A stretch of DNA of 56,110 nt from Streptomyces sp. OfavH-34-F (GTDB lineage: Bacteria > Actinomycetota > Actinomycetes > Streptomycetales > Streptomycetaceae), in assembly GCF_022347745.1 (NCBI RefSeq), contig NZ_JAKRGC010000012.1:1-56110 (forward strand), in the 5' to 3' direction. The notes beneath the pieces were generated by a model. The model had not been told where the DNA came from, searched no databases, and saw only the letters and a list, made by a program, of their open reading frames with translations. A program made the position numbers and the translations under genes. Each line of letters begins with the position of its first letter. Positions within the stretch are counted from its first letter, which is position 1. Below, one piece after another: positions 24,277-32,436 of the stretch.

Positions 24277-25068
24277 TCAGATGAGTTCGACGTGCCAGCC
24301 GCCAGGCTGCCCGACAGCGGGCGCTTCGGGCAGGAGCGACCTGAGGATGTCGGTGACGGATCGGGAGCTGCCATCGAAGTAGAAGTGACCGCCGGCCAGC
24401 CGGTGCCGGGCCGGTGGCCTCGGGCATTCCCGGTCCCAGGCCCGCAGCGCGGCCTCGTCGACGTGCGGGTCGTCCGTGCCGTTGATCAGCGTCACCGGTA
24501 CGGGCAGCGGCCCGGCCGGCCGGTAGGCGTACTCGGCGACCATGCGGAAGTCGGCGCGCAGGTGGGGCAGGAGGAGTTCCTGCAGGGACTCGTCGGCCAC
24601 GACCTCGGGCGGGAGCCCGCCGAAGAAGCCGACGGCCTCGGTGAACTCCCGGCCCTCCAGCCGGGCGGTCTCCACGACGCGCCGGGTGGGCAGCAGCGCG
24701 GGGGCCGAGCAGCCGGAGGCGACCAGATGGCGGAAGTGGGGCAGCGGGCCGAGGCGGCGTGCGACCTCGAAGGCCAGCACCGCGCCGAAGCTGTGCCCGA
24801 AGAGGAGGAAGGGCCGGTCGGTGGTGGCGGCGATCTCCCGCGCCACGGCGTCGGCGAGTGCGGCGACGTCGGTGAGGGCGGGCTCCCGGTAGCGGTGACC
24901 GCGTCCCGGCGGGCAGAACCCGGCGATCTCGGCCACGTCGTCGAGGTCCGGCTGCCAGCCGAGGAAGGAGCGCGGGTTGCCGCCCGCGTGCGGGAAGCAG
25001 TAGACCCGGGCGGCGGGTTCCGGGCCGGTGGCCGGCCGGTCGGTCGTGAACCAGGGCGAGGAACTCAC
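24277..25068 (-). CDS. Type II thioesterase
   Basis: 263 residues of alpha/beta-hydrolase fold with the oxyanion motif YCFPHAGGN near residue 25, the nucleophile elbow GHSFG, an Asp in NGTDDPH and His in GGHFYF. These are the standard features of RifR/GrsT-type editing thioesterases that clear mis-primed or stalled carrier domains. The module here lacks its own thioesterase, so it could also release product. The GTG start overlaps the stop of the small secreted-peptide gene (GTGA), an unusual coupling. A 71-base gap separates it from the next gene. Confidence 0.93.
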   Translation of the reverse strand: MSSSPWFTTDRPATGPEPAARVYCFPHAGGNPRSFLGWQPDLDDVAEIAGFCPPGRGHRYREPALTDVAALADAVAREIAATTDRPFLLFGHSFGAVLAFEVARRLGPLPHFRHLVASGCSAPALLPTRRVVETARLEGREFTEAVGFFGGLPPEVVADESLQELLLPHLRADFRMVAEYAYRPAGPLPVPVTLINGTDDPHVDEAALRAWDRECPRPPARHRLAGGHFYFDGSSRSVTDILRSLLPEAPAVGQPGGWHVELI

Positions 25069-25301
25069 AGGACCGACCGCCCCGGTGAAGTGGGGTTCGG
25101 GGCCGGGGAGTTCCAGCCGACGTCGGACAGGTTCCAGCCGACGTCGGCCAGGACGCTCACCTCACCGGCCGCGCGGTGGGTGGTGTCCGGTCCGGCCAGG
25201 GGCACCGCGAACGCGGCGGCGGCCAGCGTGGTCGTGAGGACGGCGGTGACTAAACGAGCGGTGGAGCGGTTCGCGCTGAGTACGGAAAGGTTTGCCAACA
25301 T
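25065..25301 (-). CDS. Small secreted-type peptide with doubled DVGWN motif and a TTA codon
   Basis: 78 residues from ATG 25301, which has GGGAGG nine bases upstream. Residues 1-35 form a signal-like segment (charged N-terminus with R12 and R16, then a hydrophobic run TAVLTTTLAAAAFAVPLAG). The mature part contains a near-tandem repeat, DVGWNLS followed by DVGWNSP. Codon 17 (25251-25253) is TTA, so it needs the bldA tRNA. It overlaps the thioesterase start by four bases, so the thioesterase may only be well translated when this peptide is. It lies divergent from the PLD/HTH regulator, like precursor-regulator pairs. No family is recognised; a signalling peptide is one possibility. Confidence 0.72.
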   Translation of the reverse strand: MLANLSVLSANRSTARLVTAVLTTTLAAAAFAVPLAGPDTTHRAAGEVSVLADVGWNLSDVGWNSPAPNPTSPGRSVL

Positions 25302-25528
25302 GGCGTCAGGCCTCCCAAAGCGTCGGGGATGTGAGCCCCGGAGCCGTTCAGCAAGGTGATGGGTGACCGCTGTGATCATCCTCGACCACTCTCACGTGCG
25401 CCTCGGTCTAGTCTCAAGTTCCGAGATGGCTCAGAGTCCCGCAGTGCGGAAAGCCGAGGGATCTATAAGCCGCACAGAGGTAGATATCGGTCGGTCGAGC
25501 CGGTGGGTCACCCAGTGAGGGAGCGGAT
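25302..25528. promoter_or_regulatory. Divergent promoter region between secreted peptide and HTH regulator
   Basis: A 227-base intergenic region separating two outward-facing starts, AT-richer than the genes (for example around 25455-25470). It must hold promoters in both directions and is the natural place for the adjacent regulator to bind. No operator is recognised with confidence. Confidence 0.5.
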
Positions 25529-26314
25529 ATGGAGCACAAAGTCCCGGATGGGCCGAGCGATGTGCAGCAGCTCATGTCCGAGCATCTGGAGGCGCTGTCC
25601 CGGCTGGTCGCGGACAGCCCGGCCGCCGCACCGGAGGCACCGGCCGTCCCGGACCCCCTCATCCGCCACCACCACGGGCTGGACGCCATCAACGCCGCCA
25701 TCGACGAGGCGCTCGCCGGCGCCCGCGAGGAGATCCTGACCGCGCAGCCGGACGGACCGCGCCCCGGCCCGGTCCTGGACCAGGCGCTGGAATCCGTGCG
25801 CCGCCGGCTGGCGGGAGGCGTCGCGATGCGCACGCTCTACCAGCACACGACGCGATTCGACGAGGCGACCAAGAATTACGTGCGCACGGTGTCGGACTAC
25901 GGGGCGCGGGTGCGCACCCTGGACGAATTCCACGACCGGCTGATCATCATCGACGAAAGCGTCGCATTCGTCTCGGCGAATGAGAACCGCACGCACGCGG
26001 TGGCCATCAGGGAGCCCGCCGTCGTGCGGTTTCTCAAAGGAACGTTCGAGCGTTCCTGGGACCGGGCGAATCCCTTCCCGTTCCTTTCCACCAATGCCGC
26101 GAAGGCGGCCGAACAGGTCATCCCGTCACTCCGCAAGGCGATCAGGAAACTGCTCGTGGCGGGCTATCCGGACAAGCAGATCGCGCGCCGTCTCGGCATC
26201 AGCGAGCGGTCGCTGCAAGGGCACATCGCGGCGATGAAGCAGGACCTGGGCGCGCACACCAGAATCCAGCTCGGCTACGAACTCGGCCGGAACGAGACCA
26301 CGCTCATCGTCTGA
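25529..26314 (+). CDS. HTH regulator with PLD-like sensor domain (LuxR-type HTH)
   Basis: 261 residues. The middle part (about 60-185) resembles a phospholipase-D-like domain as found in TrmB-like regulators, with HDRLIIIDES (H135, D142) as a vestigial HxK/R-D motif and SANEN nearby. The C-terminal part (about 195-255) is a LuxR-type HTH, with PDKQIARRLGISERSLQGHI as the recognition region. The N-terminal 25 residues could be a short coiled coil. The ribosome-binding site is GAGGGAG before ATG 25529. Proteins of this design are common pathway regulators in actinomycete clusters; position suggests control of the adjacent peptide and cluster. No TTA codon found in it. Confidence 0.85.
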   Translation: MEHKVPDGPSDVQQLMSEHLEALSRLVADSPAAAPEAPAVPDPLIRHHHGLDAINAAIDEALAGAREEILTAQPDGPRPGPVLDQALESVRRRLAGGVAMRTLYQHTTRFDEATKNYVRTVSDYGARVRTLDEFHDRLIIIDESVAFVSANENRTHAVAIREPAVVRFLKGTFERSWDRANPFPFLSTNAAKAAEQVIPSLRKAIRKLLVAGYPDKQIARRLGISERSLQGHIAAMKQDLGAHTRIQLGYELGRNETTLIV

Positions 26315-26357
26315 ACGGGCCCGGCGAGAACCGGGCGCGGACGGTACGGGGCACTGC

Positions 26358-26380
26358 GGCGGGGGCCCGCCGCCCCCGCC
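26358..26380. terminator. Hairpin between convergent regulator and exporter genes
   Basis: GGCGGGGG (26358-26365) pairs with CCCCCGCC (26373-26380) across a 7-base loop, between the regulator stop (26314) and the exporter stop (26390). A shared bidirectional terminator is likely. Confidence 0.5.
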
Positions 26381-26389
26381 CGCGCGCGC

Positions 26390-27358
26390 TCAGCCGGCCG
26401 TCTCCGGGGTCGCCTCCGGGGCCGTCCCCGGCTCGGGCGCCGGTGCGACGGTGGTCGCGGGGCCGCCCCTGCGGAAGCCGCGCATCCGGGAGACCGCGAC
26501 CCCGCTCAGGCAGATGGCGCCGCCGAGGAGCGTGACCCAGCCCGGCACCTCGTCCAGGGCGATCCAGGAGATGAGGATGACCACGGCGGGCACCGCGTAG
26601 GTGGTGGCCCCCATCTTCCCGGCGGTGGTCCGCGACAGCGCGTACGCCCAGGTGGTGAAGGCCAGCGCGGTCGGGAACAGCCCCAGGTACACCATGTTGA
26701 GCGTGGCCGACAGCGGCGCGTCGCCGAGGTCCGACACCAGCTGCCCGGAGAACGGCAGGCAGGCCACGGCGCCGATCACACAGCCGTACGTCGTCACCTG
26801 CATCGGCGTCCCGTGCCGCAGCGCGGGCTTCTGCAGCACCACGCCGGCCCCGTACGCCACGGCGGCCAGCAGGCAGAGCCCGATCCCCAGGAGCGAGGAC
26901 GAGCCACCGGAGGAGGACGAGAAACCGACGACGACCGCGCCGGCGAACGAGACGGCCATGCCCGCCAGCAGCAGGGGCGGGAAACCCTCCTTCAGGAACC
27001 AGCCGCCGAGCAGCGCGACGACCATCGGCCCCACGTTGACGACCATGGACGCCGTTCCCGCGTCCACCAGTTGCTCGCCCCAATTGAGCACGACCATGTA
27101 GACGCCGAACCAGAGCACACCCGATCCGGCGATTCCCGGCCAGGCCTTGCGGGGCGGTACTCCCCCGCCTTTCAGCAGCAGCAGGCAGACGAGCGCCACG
27201 GAACCCGTCACCAGGCGTCCCAGCGCCAGTGCCCCGGGTTCGAAATAGTCGGCGGACGCACGAATGGACACGAATGCGGAGGCCCAGAGAACCACCGTGA
27301 CCGATGCGGCCGCAATCGCCCGCCGATCCATTCCGGAACCTGCAGATAATGAGTTCAT
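26390..27358 (-). CDS. EamA/DMT-family permease, with a TTA codon
   Basis: 322 residues with ten hydrophobic segments arranged as two EamA repeats (first starting near residue 12, second near 160), typical of drug/metabolite transporters such as RhtA-like amino-acid exporters. The C-terminal tail is Pro/Glu-rich and cytoplasmic. Codon 4 (27347-27349) is TTA if translation begins at ATG 27358, which has GAGG eight bases upstream. Starting at Met10 would avoid the TTA but has only a poor ribosome-binding site. A bldA-linked exporter beside the regulator may belong to the cluster. Substrate unknown. Confidence 0.88.
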   Translation of the reverse strand: MNSLSAGSGMDRRAIAAASVTVVLWASAFVSIRASADYFEPGALALGRLVTGSVALVCLLLLKGGGVPPRKAWPGIAGSGVLWFGVYMVVLNWGEQLVDAGTASMVVNVGPMVVALLGGWFLKEGFPPLLLAGMAVSFAGAVVVGFSSSSGGSSSLLGIGLCLLAAVAYGAGVVLQKPALRHGTPMQVTTYGCVIGAVACLPFSGQLVSDLGDAPLSATLNMVYLGLFPTALAFTTWAYALSRTTAGKMGATTYAVPAVVILISWIALDEVPGWVTLLGGAICLSGVAVSRMRGFRRGGPATTVAPAPEPGTAPEATPETAG

Positions 27359-27503
27359 CGGTGCGACCTCGCCTCAGCTCGTTTCCCCACGATGGGTCGC
27401 CGGAAAGCGTACCGAGCGGTGCACGGCCGGAAGCCCGCGTCCGGCTGGAACAGGGGGGTTAGCCCCACTGACGCGGGCGCCGCTCGTTCGTACCGTAACC
27501 ACC

Positions 27504-27929
27504 ATGGACGCAACCGACACCGAGCTCGACAAGGAGCTCAAGGCGACTCTGCAAGCCCGTGGCGAGCTGGGGGCCGACTACGACTCCGCGCTCGTCGAAT
27601 CGTTCCTGGAGAAGGTGGAGCAGCGGCTCGACGCCACGCTCGACCGCAGGGTCCGGCGCCATCTCGCCGAGGAGCGCACCGCCGCCGCCCGCGGCGGCCG
27701 GACCCCCGACCATCCGAACGGCAGCTTCGGCGAACGCTTCGGCTTCGGCATCGTCTCCCTGGTGCTGGCCGTCCCGCTCTCCGCGATCGGCGTCGCGAAC
27801 GCGGGCATCGGCGGGCTCGTCGTGGCCTGGCTGGGCATCGTCGGCGTCAACATGTTCCAGACCGGCCACGGCCGGCGGCTGTTCCGCGGCCGCGAGGAGC
27901 GGCGCGCGGCCTCCGACTGGGAGGACTGA
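27504..27929 (+). CDS. Small membrane protein, conserved-type hypothetical
   Basis: 141 residues. Residues 1-60 are charged and helical (DATDTELDKELKATLQ onward), residues about 80-120 hold two hydrophobic helices, and a short Arg-rich tail follows. Soluble helical domain plus two transmembrane segments resembles streptomycete membrane-anchored hypothetical proteins near cystathionine beta-synthase. No enzyme motif is visible. It stands alone, convergent with the downstream gene. Start choice follows the first ATG that gives the compact acidic N-terminus. Confidence 0.75.
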   Translation: MDATDTELDKELKATLQARGELGADYDSALVESFLEKVEQRLDATLDRRVRRHLAEERTAAARGGRTPDHPNGSFGERFGFGIVSLVLAVPLSAIGVANAGIGGLVVAWLGIVGVNMFQTGHGRRLFRGREERRAASDWED

Positions 27930-27947
27930 GCCGCGCGCGGGGGTTGT

Positions 27948-28004
27948 CGCGGGGACCGCCGCACCCCCGGTCGCCCGGAGGTCGGGACGGCGGCGGTCCC
28001 CGCG
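27948..28004. terminator. Large-loop hairpin after the small membrane protein gene
   Basis: CGCGGGGACCGCCGC (27948-27962) is the exact reverse complement of 27990-28004, with a 27-base loop. Its place between convergent genes suggests termination. The rest of the 296-base gap to the next gene shows no coding signal. Confidence 0.55.
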
Positions 28005-28197
28005 CGGGACGCGGACCGGGTCAGAACCGGAAGAACGCGTCCGGGCGACGGTGGAGGTCCGGGAGCCGCTCCGTAGTCCGTTGTCGCCGGCCGGTGCCGG
28101 CGGGGTCTCCCCCGCCGACACCCACCACTGTGCCCCAGCCGTGTTAAGCCGGTGCTGCGACGACGTGACGCGCGCGTACCGTTCGGACGAAACGCGG

Positions 28198-28242
28198 GGC
28201 CGCTACTTCCCCGCGGCCGAGGCCGCTACTTCCCCGCGGCCG
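28198..28242. repeat. 22-base tandem direct repeat over the end of cbs
   Basis: GGCCGCTACTTCCCCGCGGC (28198-28217, repeat continues two bases) recurs at 28221-28242, period 23. The second copy contains the last codons and stop of the cbs gene; the first copy lies just beyond, so the gene's 3' end looks duplicated. Confidence 0.8.
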
Positions 28243-29632
28243 GGGCGTCCTTCGCCAGGAAGGCGAGCAGGTCCTGCCGGCTGACGACGCCCTTCGGCTT
28301 GCCCTCCACCAGCACGATCGCCGCGTCCGCCGCGCCGTCGCCGCCGAGCACCGCCATCAGGTCCTCGACCGGCTCGCCGGAGCCGACCTGCGGCAGCGGC
28401 GCGGACATGTGCTTCTCCAGCGGGTCGGTGAGCGAGGCGCGCTGGGCGAACAGCGCGTTCAGCAGCTCCCGTTCCACCACCGAGCCGATGATCTCGGCGG
28501 CCATCACGTCCGGGTGGCCCGCGCCCGGCTTCACGATCGGCATCTGCGAGACGCCGTACTCGCGCAGGACGTCGATCGCCTCGCCGACCGTCTCCTCCGG
28601 GTGCATGTGGACGAGGGTGGGGATCGGGCCCGCCTTGTGGTCCAGCACGTCCGCGACCCGCGCCGAGGGGCCGGTGTCCTCCAGGAAGCCGTAGTCGGCC
28701 ATCCACTCGTCGTTGAAGATCTTCGAGAGGTAGCCGCGCCCGCTGTCCGGGAGCAGCACGACGACCACGTCGTCCGGGCCGAGCCGCCGGGCGACCTCCA
28801 GGGCACCCACGACCGCCATGCCGCAGGAGCCGCCGACGAGCAGCCCCTCCTCCTTGGCGAGCCGGCGGGTCATCTGGAAGGAGTCCTTGTCGGACACGGC
28901 GACGATCTCGTCGGTGACCTCGCGGTCGTACGCCGAGGGCCAGAAGTCCTCGCCGACGCCCTCGACGAGGTAGGGCCGGCCGGAGCCGCCCGAGTAGACC
29001 GAGCCTTCCGGGTCGGCGCCGACGACCTTCACCGCGCCGCCGCTGACCTCCTTGAGGTAGCGCCCGGTGCCGCTGATCGTGCCGCCGGTCCCGACGCCCG
29101 CCACGAAGTGGGTGATCTTCCCCTCGGTCTGCTCCCACAGCTCGGGACCGGTGGTCTCGTAGTGGGACCGGGGATTGTTCGGGTTGGAGTACTGGTCGGG
29201 CTTCCAGGCGCCCGGCGTCTCACGGACCAGCCGGTCGGAGACGTTGTAGTACGAGTCGGGGTGCTCCGGGTCGACCGCCGTGGGGCAGACGACGACCTCG
29301 GCACCGTAGGCGCGCAGCACGTTGATCTTGTCCGTGGACACCTTGTCCGGGCAGACGAAGACGCACTTGTACCCCTTCTGCTGCGCGACGATGGCCAGGC
29401 CGACGCCCGTGTTGCCGCTCGTCGGCTCGACGATCGTGCCGCCGGGCTTCAGCTCGCCGCTCTGTTCGGCGGCCTCGATCATGCGCAGGGCGATGCGGTC
29501 CTTGACCGACCCGCCGGGATTGAAGTACTCGACCTTGGCCAGGACCGTCGCCTGGATGCCGGCCGTGACACTGCGCAGCCTCACCAGCGGGGTATTGCCT
29601 ACGAGACTGATCATCGAATCGTGGTATCGCAC
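28226..29632 (-). CDS. cbs: Cystathionine beta-synthase (PLP fold plus CBS pair)
   Basis: 468 residues. The PLP domain has GGSVKDRIALRM with the Schiff-base lysine, TSGNTGVGLAIVAQ for cofactor binding and GVGTGGTISGTGRY for phosphate binding. Two CBS repeats follow (from about 345). It makes cystathionine from serine and homocysteine and may also produce cysteine through reverse transsulfuration. The GTG at 29632 has GGAG six bases upstream; an ATG 18 bases inside has none. It is a core gene, but the NRPS module next door may use Cys, so this gene is a possible supply point. The 28198-28242 repeat covers its 3' end. Confidence 0.93.
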   Translation of the reverse strand: MRYHDSMISLVGNTPLVRLRSVTAGIQATVLAKVEYFNPGGSVKDRIALRMIEAAEQSGELKPGGTIVEPTSGNTGVGLAIVAQQKGYKCVFVCPDKVSTDKINVLRAYGAEVVVCPTAVDPEHPDSYYNVSDRLVRETPGAWKPDQYSNPNNPRSHYETTGPELWEQTEGKITHFVAGVGTGGTISGTGRYLKEVSGGAVKVVGADPEGSVYSGGSGRPYLVEGVGEDFWPSAYDREVTDEIVAVSDKDSFQMTRRLAKEEGLLVGGSCGMAVVGALEVARRLGPDDVVVVLLPDSGRGYLSKIFNDEWMADYGFLEDTGPSARVADVLDHKAGPIPTLVHMHPEETVGEAIDVLREYGVSQMPIVKPGAGHPDVMAAEIIGSVVERELLNALFAQRASLTDPLEKHMSAPLPQVGSGEPVEDLMAVLGGDGAADAAIVLVEGKPKGVVSRQDLLAFLAKDAPAAGK

Positions 29633-29781
29633 CGTGTACTCCGGGGTCTCCGAGATGGTCCGGCAAGCGTATGCGCAGGAGCACGGGATCGGGCGGCGCG
29701 ATTGAACAACGTCCGGTAGCGGGCAGGTAGCTGTGTGTACGGCTCTACGGCGGTACGTGCGACGAGGAGGTGGACCGGACT

Positions 29782-30834
29782 GTGTCGACGGCGAGGGTGG
29801 CACGGCGGATCGCGGCGGGCGCGGCCTACGGCGGTGGCGGCATCGGGCTGCTGGGAGCCGCGGCGGTGGGTGTCCTGCTGGCGGAGGTCCAGCTGGCGAA
29901 GCGGCAGGTGGGCGGCGGCATCGCCCCGGTGCCGCCGAGCGCGGACGGACGGTACGGAGTGGCGTTCACGGGCCCGGCGGAGCCGCTGCGGCTCGGGCTG
30001 CTCGGGGACTCCACGGCGGCCGGGCAGGGGGTGCGGCGGGCCGGGCAGACCCCGGGGGCGCTGCTGGCCTCCGGGCTCGCGGCGGTGTCGGAGCGGCCGG
30101 TGGACCTGCGCAACGTGGCCCTGCCGGGTGCCCGGTCGGACGATCTGGAACGGCAGGTGTCGCTGCTGCTCGCGGACCCGTCCCGGACGCCGGACGTGTG
30201 CGTCATCATGATCGGCGCCAACGACGTGACGCACCGGATGCCGGCGACCCAGTCGGTGCGCTGCCTGACGACGGCGGTGCGCCGGCTGCGGACGGCCGGG
30301 GCCGAGGTCGTCGTGGGCACCTGTCCGGACCTGGGCACGATCGAGCCGGTGTACCAGCCGCTGCGCTGGCTGGCCCGGCGGGTGAGCCGGCAGCTCGCGG
30401 CGGCGCAGACGATCGGCGCGGTGGAGCAGGGCGGGCGCACGGTGTCGCTGGGCGACCTGCTCGGCCCGGAGTTCGCGGAGAACCCCCGGGAACTGTTCGG
30501 CCCGGACAACTACCACCCGTCCGCCGAGGGCTACGCCACCGCGGCCATGGCCGTGCTGCCGACGCTGTGCGCGGCGCTGGGGCTGTGGCCGGAGTCGGAC
30601 CGGCTGGACGGCACACGGCGCGAGAACATGCTGCCGGTGGCCAAGGCGGCCTCCCAGGCGGCCAAGGAGGCCGGTACGGAGGTCACCGGGGCCCGGGCGC
30701 CCTGGGCGCTGCTCAAGCACCGCAGGCGGCGGCGCCTGCCCGCCGCCACGGAGCCGCATCCGCACCCGGAGGCGGGGGCGGAGGCCGGGGATGCGCCCCG
30801 GACGGACCACCACAGCGGGGAACCGAGGCGGTGA
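29782..30834 (+). CDS. SGNH/GDSL-type secreted or membrane-anchored hydrolase
   Basis: 350 residues. After an N-terminal hydrophobic segment (about 15-40, probable membrane anchor) come the SGNH blocks: GLLGDSTAAGQG (nucleophile Ser), a Gly block in NVALPGA, MIGANDV (Asn) and DNYHPSAEGY (Asp/His pair). This is an esterase/lipase-like fold that works outside the membrane. The C-terminus is basic and low-complexity. The GTG at 29782 fits the GAGGAGG site 11 bases upstream; the earlier GTG at 29770 overlaps that site. Divergent from cbs. Confidence 0.88.
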   Translation: MSTARVARRIAAGAAYGGGGIGLLGAAAVGVLLAEVQLAKRQVGGGIAPVPPSADGRYGVAFTGPAEPLRLGLLGDSTAAGQGVRRAGQTPGALLASGLAAVSERPVDLRNVALPGARSDDLERQVSLLLADPSRTPDVCVIMIGANDVTHRMPATQSVRCLTTAVRRLRTAGAEVVVGTCPDLGTIEPVYQPLRWLARRVSRQLAAAQTIGAVEQGGRTVSLGDLLGPEFAENPRELFGPDNYHPSAEGYATAAMAVLPTLCAALGLWPESDRLDGTRRENMLPVAKAASQAAKEAGTEVTGARAPWALLKHRRRRRLPAATEPHPHPEAGAEAGDAPRTDHHSGEPRR

Positions 30835-30984
30835 GCGGGCGCCCGGCCGGAGACGGGGTGACTGAGCGCTCGCTTAGAAAAGAGGCCCTCATCACACGCC
30901 GCGTCGGGTGACCCGCGCGCTACGTACGGGTAATTTCCAGAGCAGTCGTGCCAGACAGCCGTCCAGCCCTCATGGAGCCGCGTG

Positions 30985-32205
30985 ATGCCCGAAGCCGTGA
31001 TCGTCTCTGCCGCCCGCTCGCCCATCGGCCGGGCCTTCAAGGGTTCGCTGAAGGACCTGCGCGCGGACGACCTGACCGCCACCATCATCAAGACGGCGCT
31101 GGCCAAGGTCCCCGAGCTGGACCCGAAGGACATCGACGACCTGATGCTGGGCTGTGGGCTGCCCGGCGGTGAGCAGGGGAACAACCTGGGCCGCATCATC
31201 GCCGTGCAGATGGGGATGGACCACCTCCCCGGCTGCACGGTGACCCGCTACTGCTCCTCGTCGCTCCAGACGAGCCGCATGGCCCTGCACGCCATCAAGG
31301 CCGGCGAGGGCGACGTCTTCATCTCGGCCGGTGTCGAGATGGTCTCCCGCTTCACCAAGGGCAACTCGGACAGCCTGCCGGACACGCACAACCCGGTCTT
31401 CGCGGAGGCGGAGGCCCGTACCGCCGCCCGCGCCGAGGAGTCCGGCGCGAGCTGGCACGACCCGCGCGAGGACGGCCTGCTCCCTGACGCGTACATCGCG
31501 ATGGGCCAGACCGCGGAGAACCTGGCCCGGCTCAAGGGCGTCACCCGCCAGGACATGGACGAGTTCGGCGTACGGTCGCAGAACCTCGCCGAGGAGGCCC
31601 TGAAGAACGGGTTCTGGGAGCGCGAGATCACCCCGGTGACCACGCCGGACGGCACCGTCGTGGCCAAGGACGACGGCCCGCGCGCGGGCGTCACGCTGGA
31701 GGGCGTCCAGGGGCTGAAGCCGGTCTTCCGCCCGGACGGCCTGGTCACGGCGGCCAACTGCTGCCCGCTCAACGACGGCGCCGCCGCGCTCGTGATCATG
31801 TCCGACACCAAGGCGCGCGAGCTGGGCCTGACCCCGCTGGCCCGGATCGTGTCCACCGGCGTCTCGGGCCTCTCCCCCGAGATCATGGGCTACGGCCCCG
31901 TCGAGGCGAGCAAGCAGGCGCTCCGGCGGGCCGGGCTGACCATCGGCGACATCGACCTCGCCGAGATCAACGAGGCGTTCGCCGCCCAGGTCATCCCCTC
32001 CTACCGCGACCTCGGGCTGCCGCTGGAGAAGGTCAACGTCAACGGTGGCGCCATCGCCGTCGGCCACCCCTTCGGCATGACCGGCGCCCGGATCACCGGC
32101 ACGCTGATCAACAGCCTCCAGTTCCACGACAAGCAGTTCGGCCTGGAGACCATGTGCGTCGGCGGCGGCCAGGGCATGGCGATGGTCATCGAGCGTCTGA
32201 GCTGA
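30985..32205 (+). CDS. Acetyl-CoA C-acetyltransferase (thiolase)
   Basis: 406 residues of thiolase family. The acyl-enzyme cysteine lies in [17 protein letters not shown], the catalytic His in [19 protein letters not shown] and the second Cys in [14 protein letters not shown]; length and order are typical. It joins two acetyl-CoA units or splits acyl-CoA in beta-oxidation. ATG 30985 has GGAG seven bases upstream and is preferred over the GTG three bases before. It stands alone after a 150-base promoter region. Confidence 0.94.
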   Translation: MPEAVIVSAARSPIGRAFKGSLKDLRADDLTATIIKTALAKVPELDPKDIDDLMLGCGLPGGEQGNNLGRIIAVQMGMDHLPGCTVTRYCSSSLQTSRMALHAIKAGEGDVFISAGVEMVSRFTKGNSDSLPDTHNPVFAEAEARTAARAEESGASWHDPREDGLLPDAYIAMGQTAENLARLKGVTRQDMDEFGVRSQNLAEEALKNGFWEREITPVTTPDGTVVAKDDGPRAGVTLEGVQGLKPVFRPDGLVTAANCCPLNDGAAALVIMSDTKARELGLTPLARIVSTGVSGLSPEIMGYGPVEASKQALRRAGLTIGDIDLAEINEAFAAQVIPSYRDLGLPLEKVNVNGGAIAVGHPFGMTGARITGTLINSLQFHDKQFGLETMCVGGGQGMAMVIERLS

Positions 32206-32209
32206 TCAG

Positions 32210-32237
32210 GGCGGCCCGGCGGTCCCCCGGGGCCGCC
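32210..32237 (+). terminator. Hairpin right after the thiolase stop
   Basis: GGCGGCCC (32210-32217) pairs with GGGCCGCC (32230-32237), a few bases after the thiolase stop at 32205. First of two hairpins before the next gene. Confidence 0.55.
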
Positions 32238-32257
32238 GAGCTCCGACCGTGACCGAA

Positions 32258-32292
32258 TCTCCCCCAGGATGTGATGTATCTCCTGGGGGAGA
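32258..32292 (+). terminator. Second, perfect 12-base hairpin followed by AATCGTTTT
   Basis: TCTCCCCCAGGA (32258-32269) and TCCTGGGGGAGA (32281-32292) are a perfect inverted repeat around an 11-base loop, and the downstream strand runs into a T-rich stretch, so factor-independent termination for the thiolase transcript is likely. It could also serve as an attenuator, since the next gene starts 145 bases later. Confidence 0.7.
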
Positions 32293-32436
32293 ATCGTTTT
32301 CGCAGGTCACACTGGCAATCGACGGATACACCGGGCCCAAAGACCTGTCCATTTCGTGACGTAATGCACTGACAGCCGGTGCCGTCGGGGGACAAGCTGA
32401 TGTAGGAAGCTCGGGGGATCGATTGAAACCGGGAGT

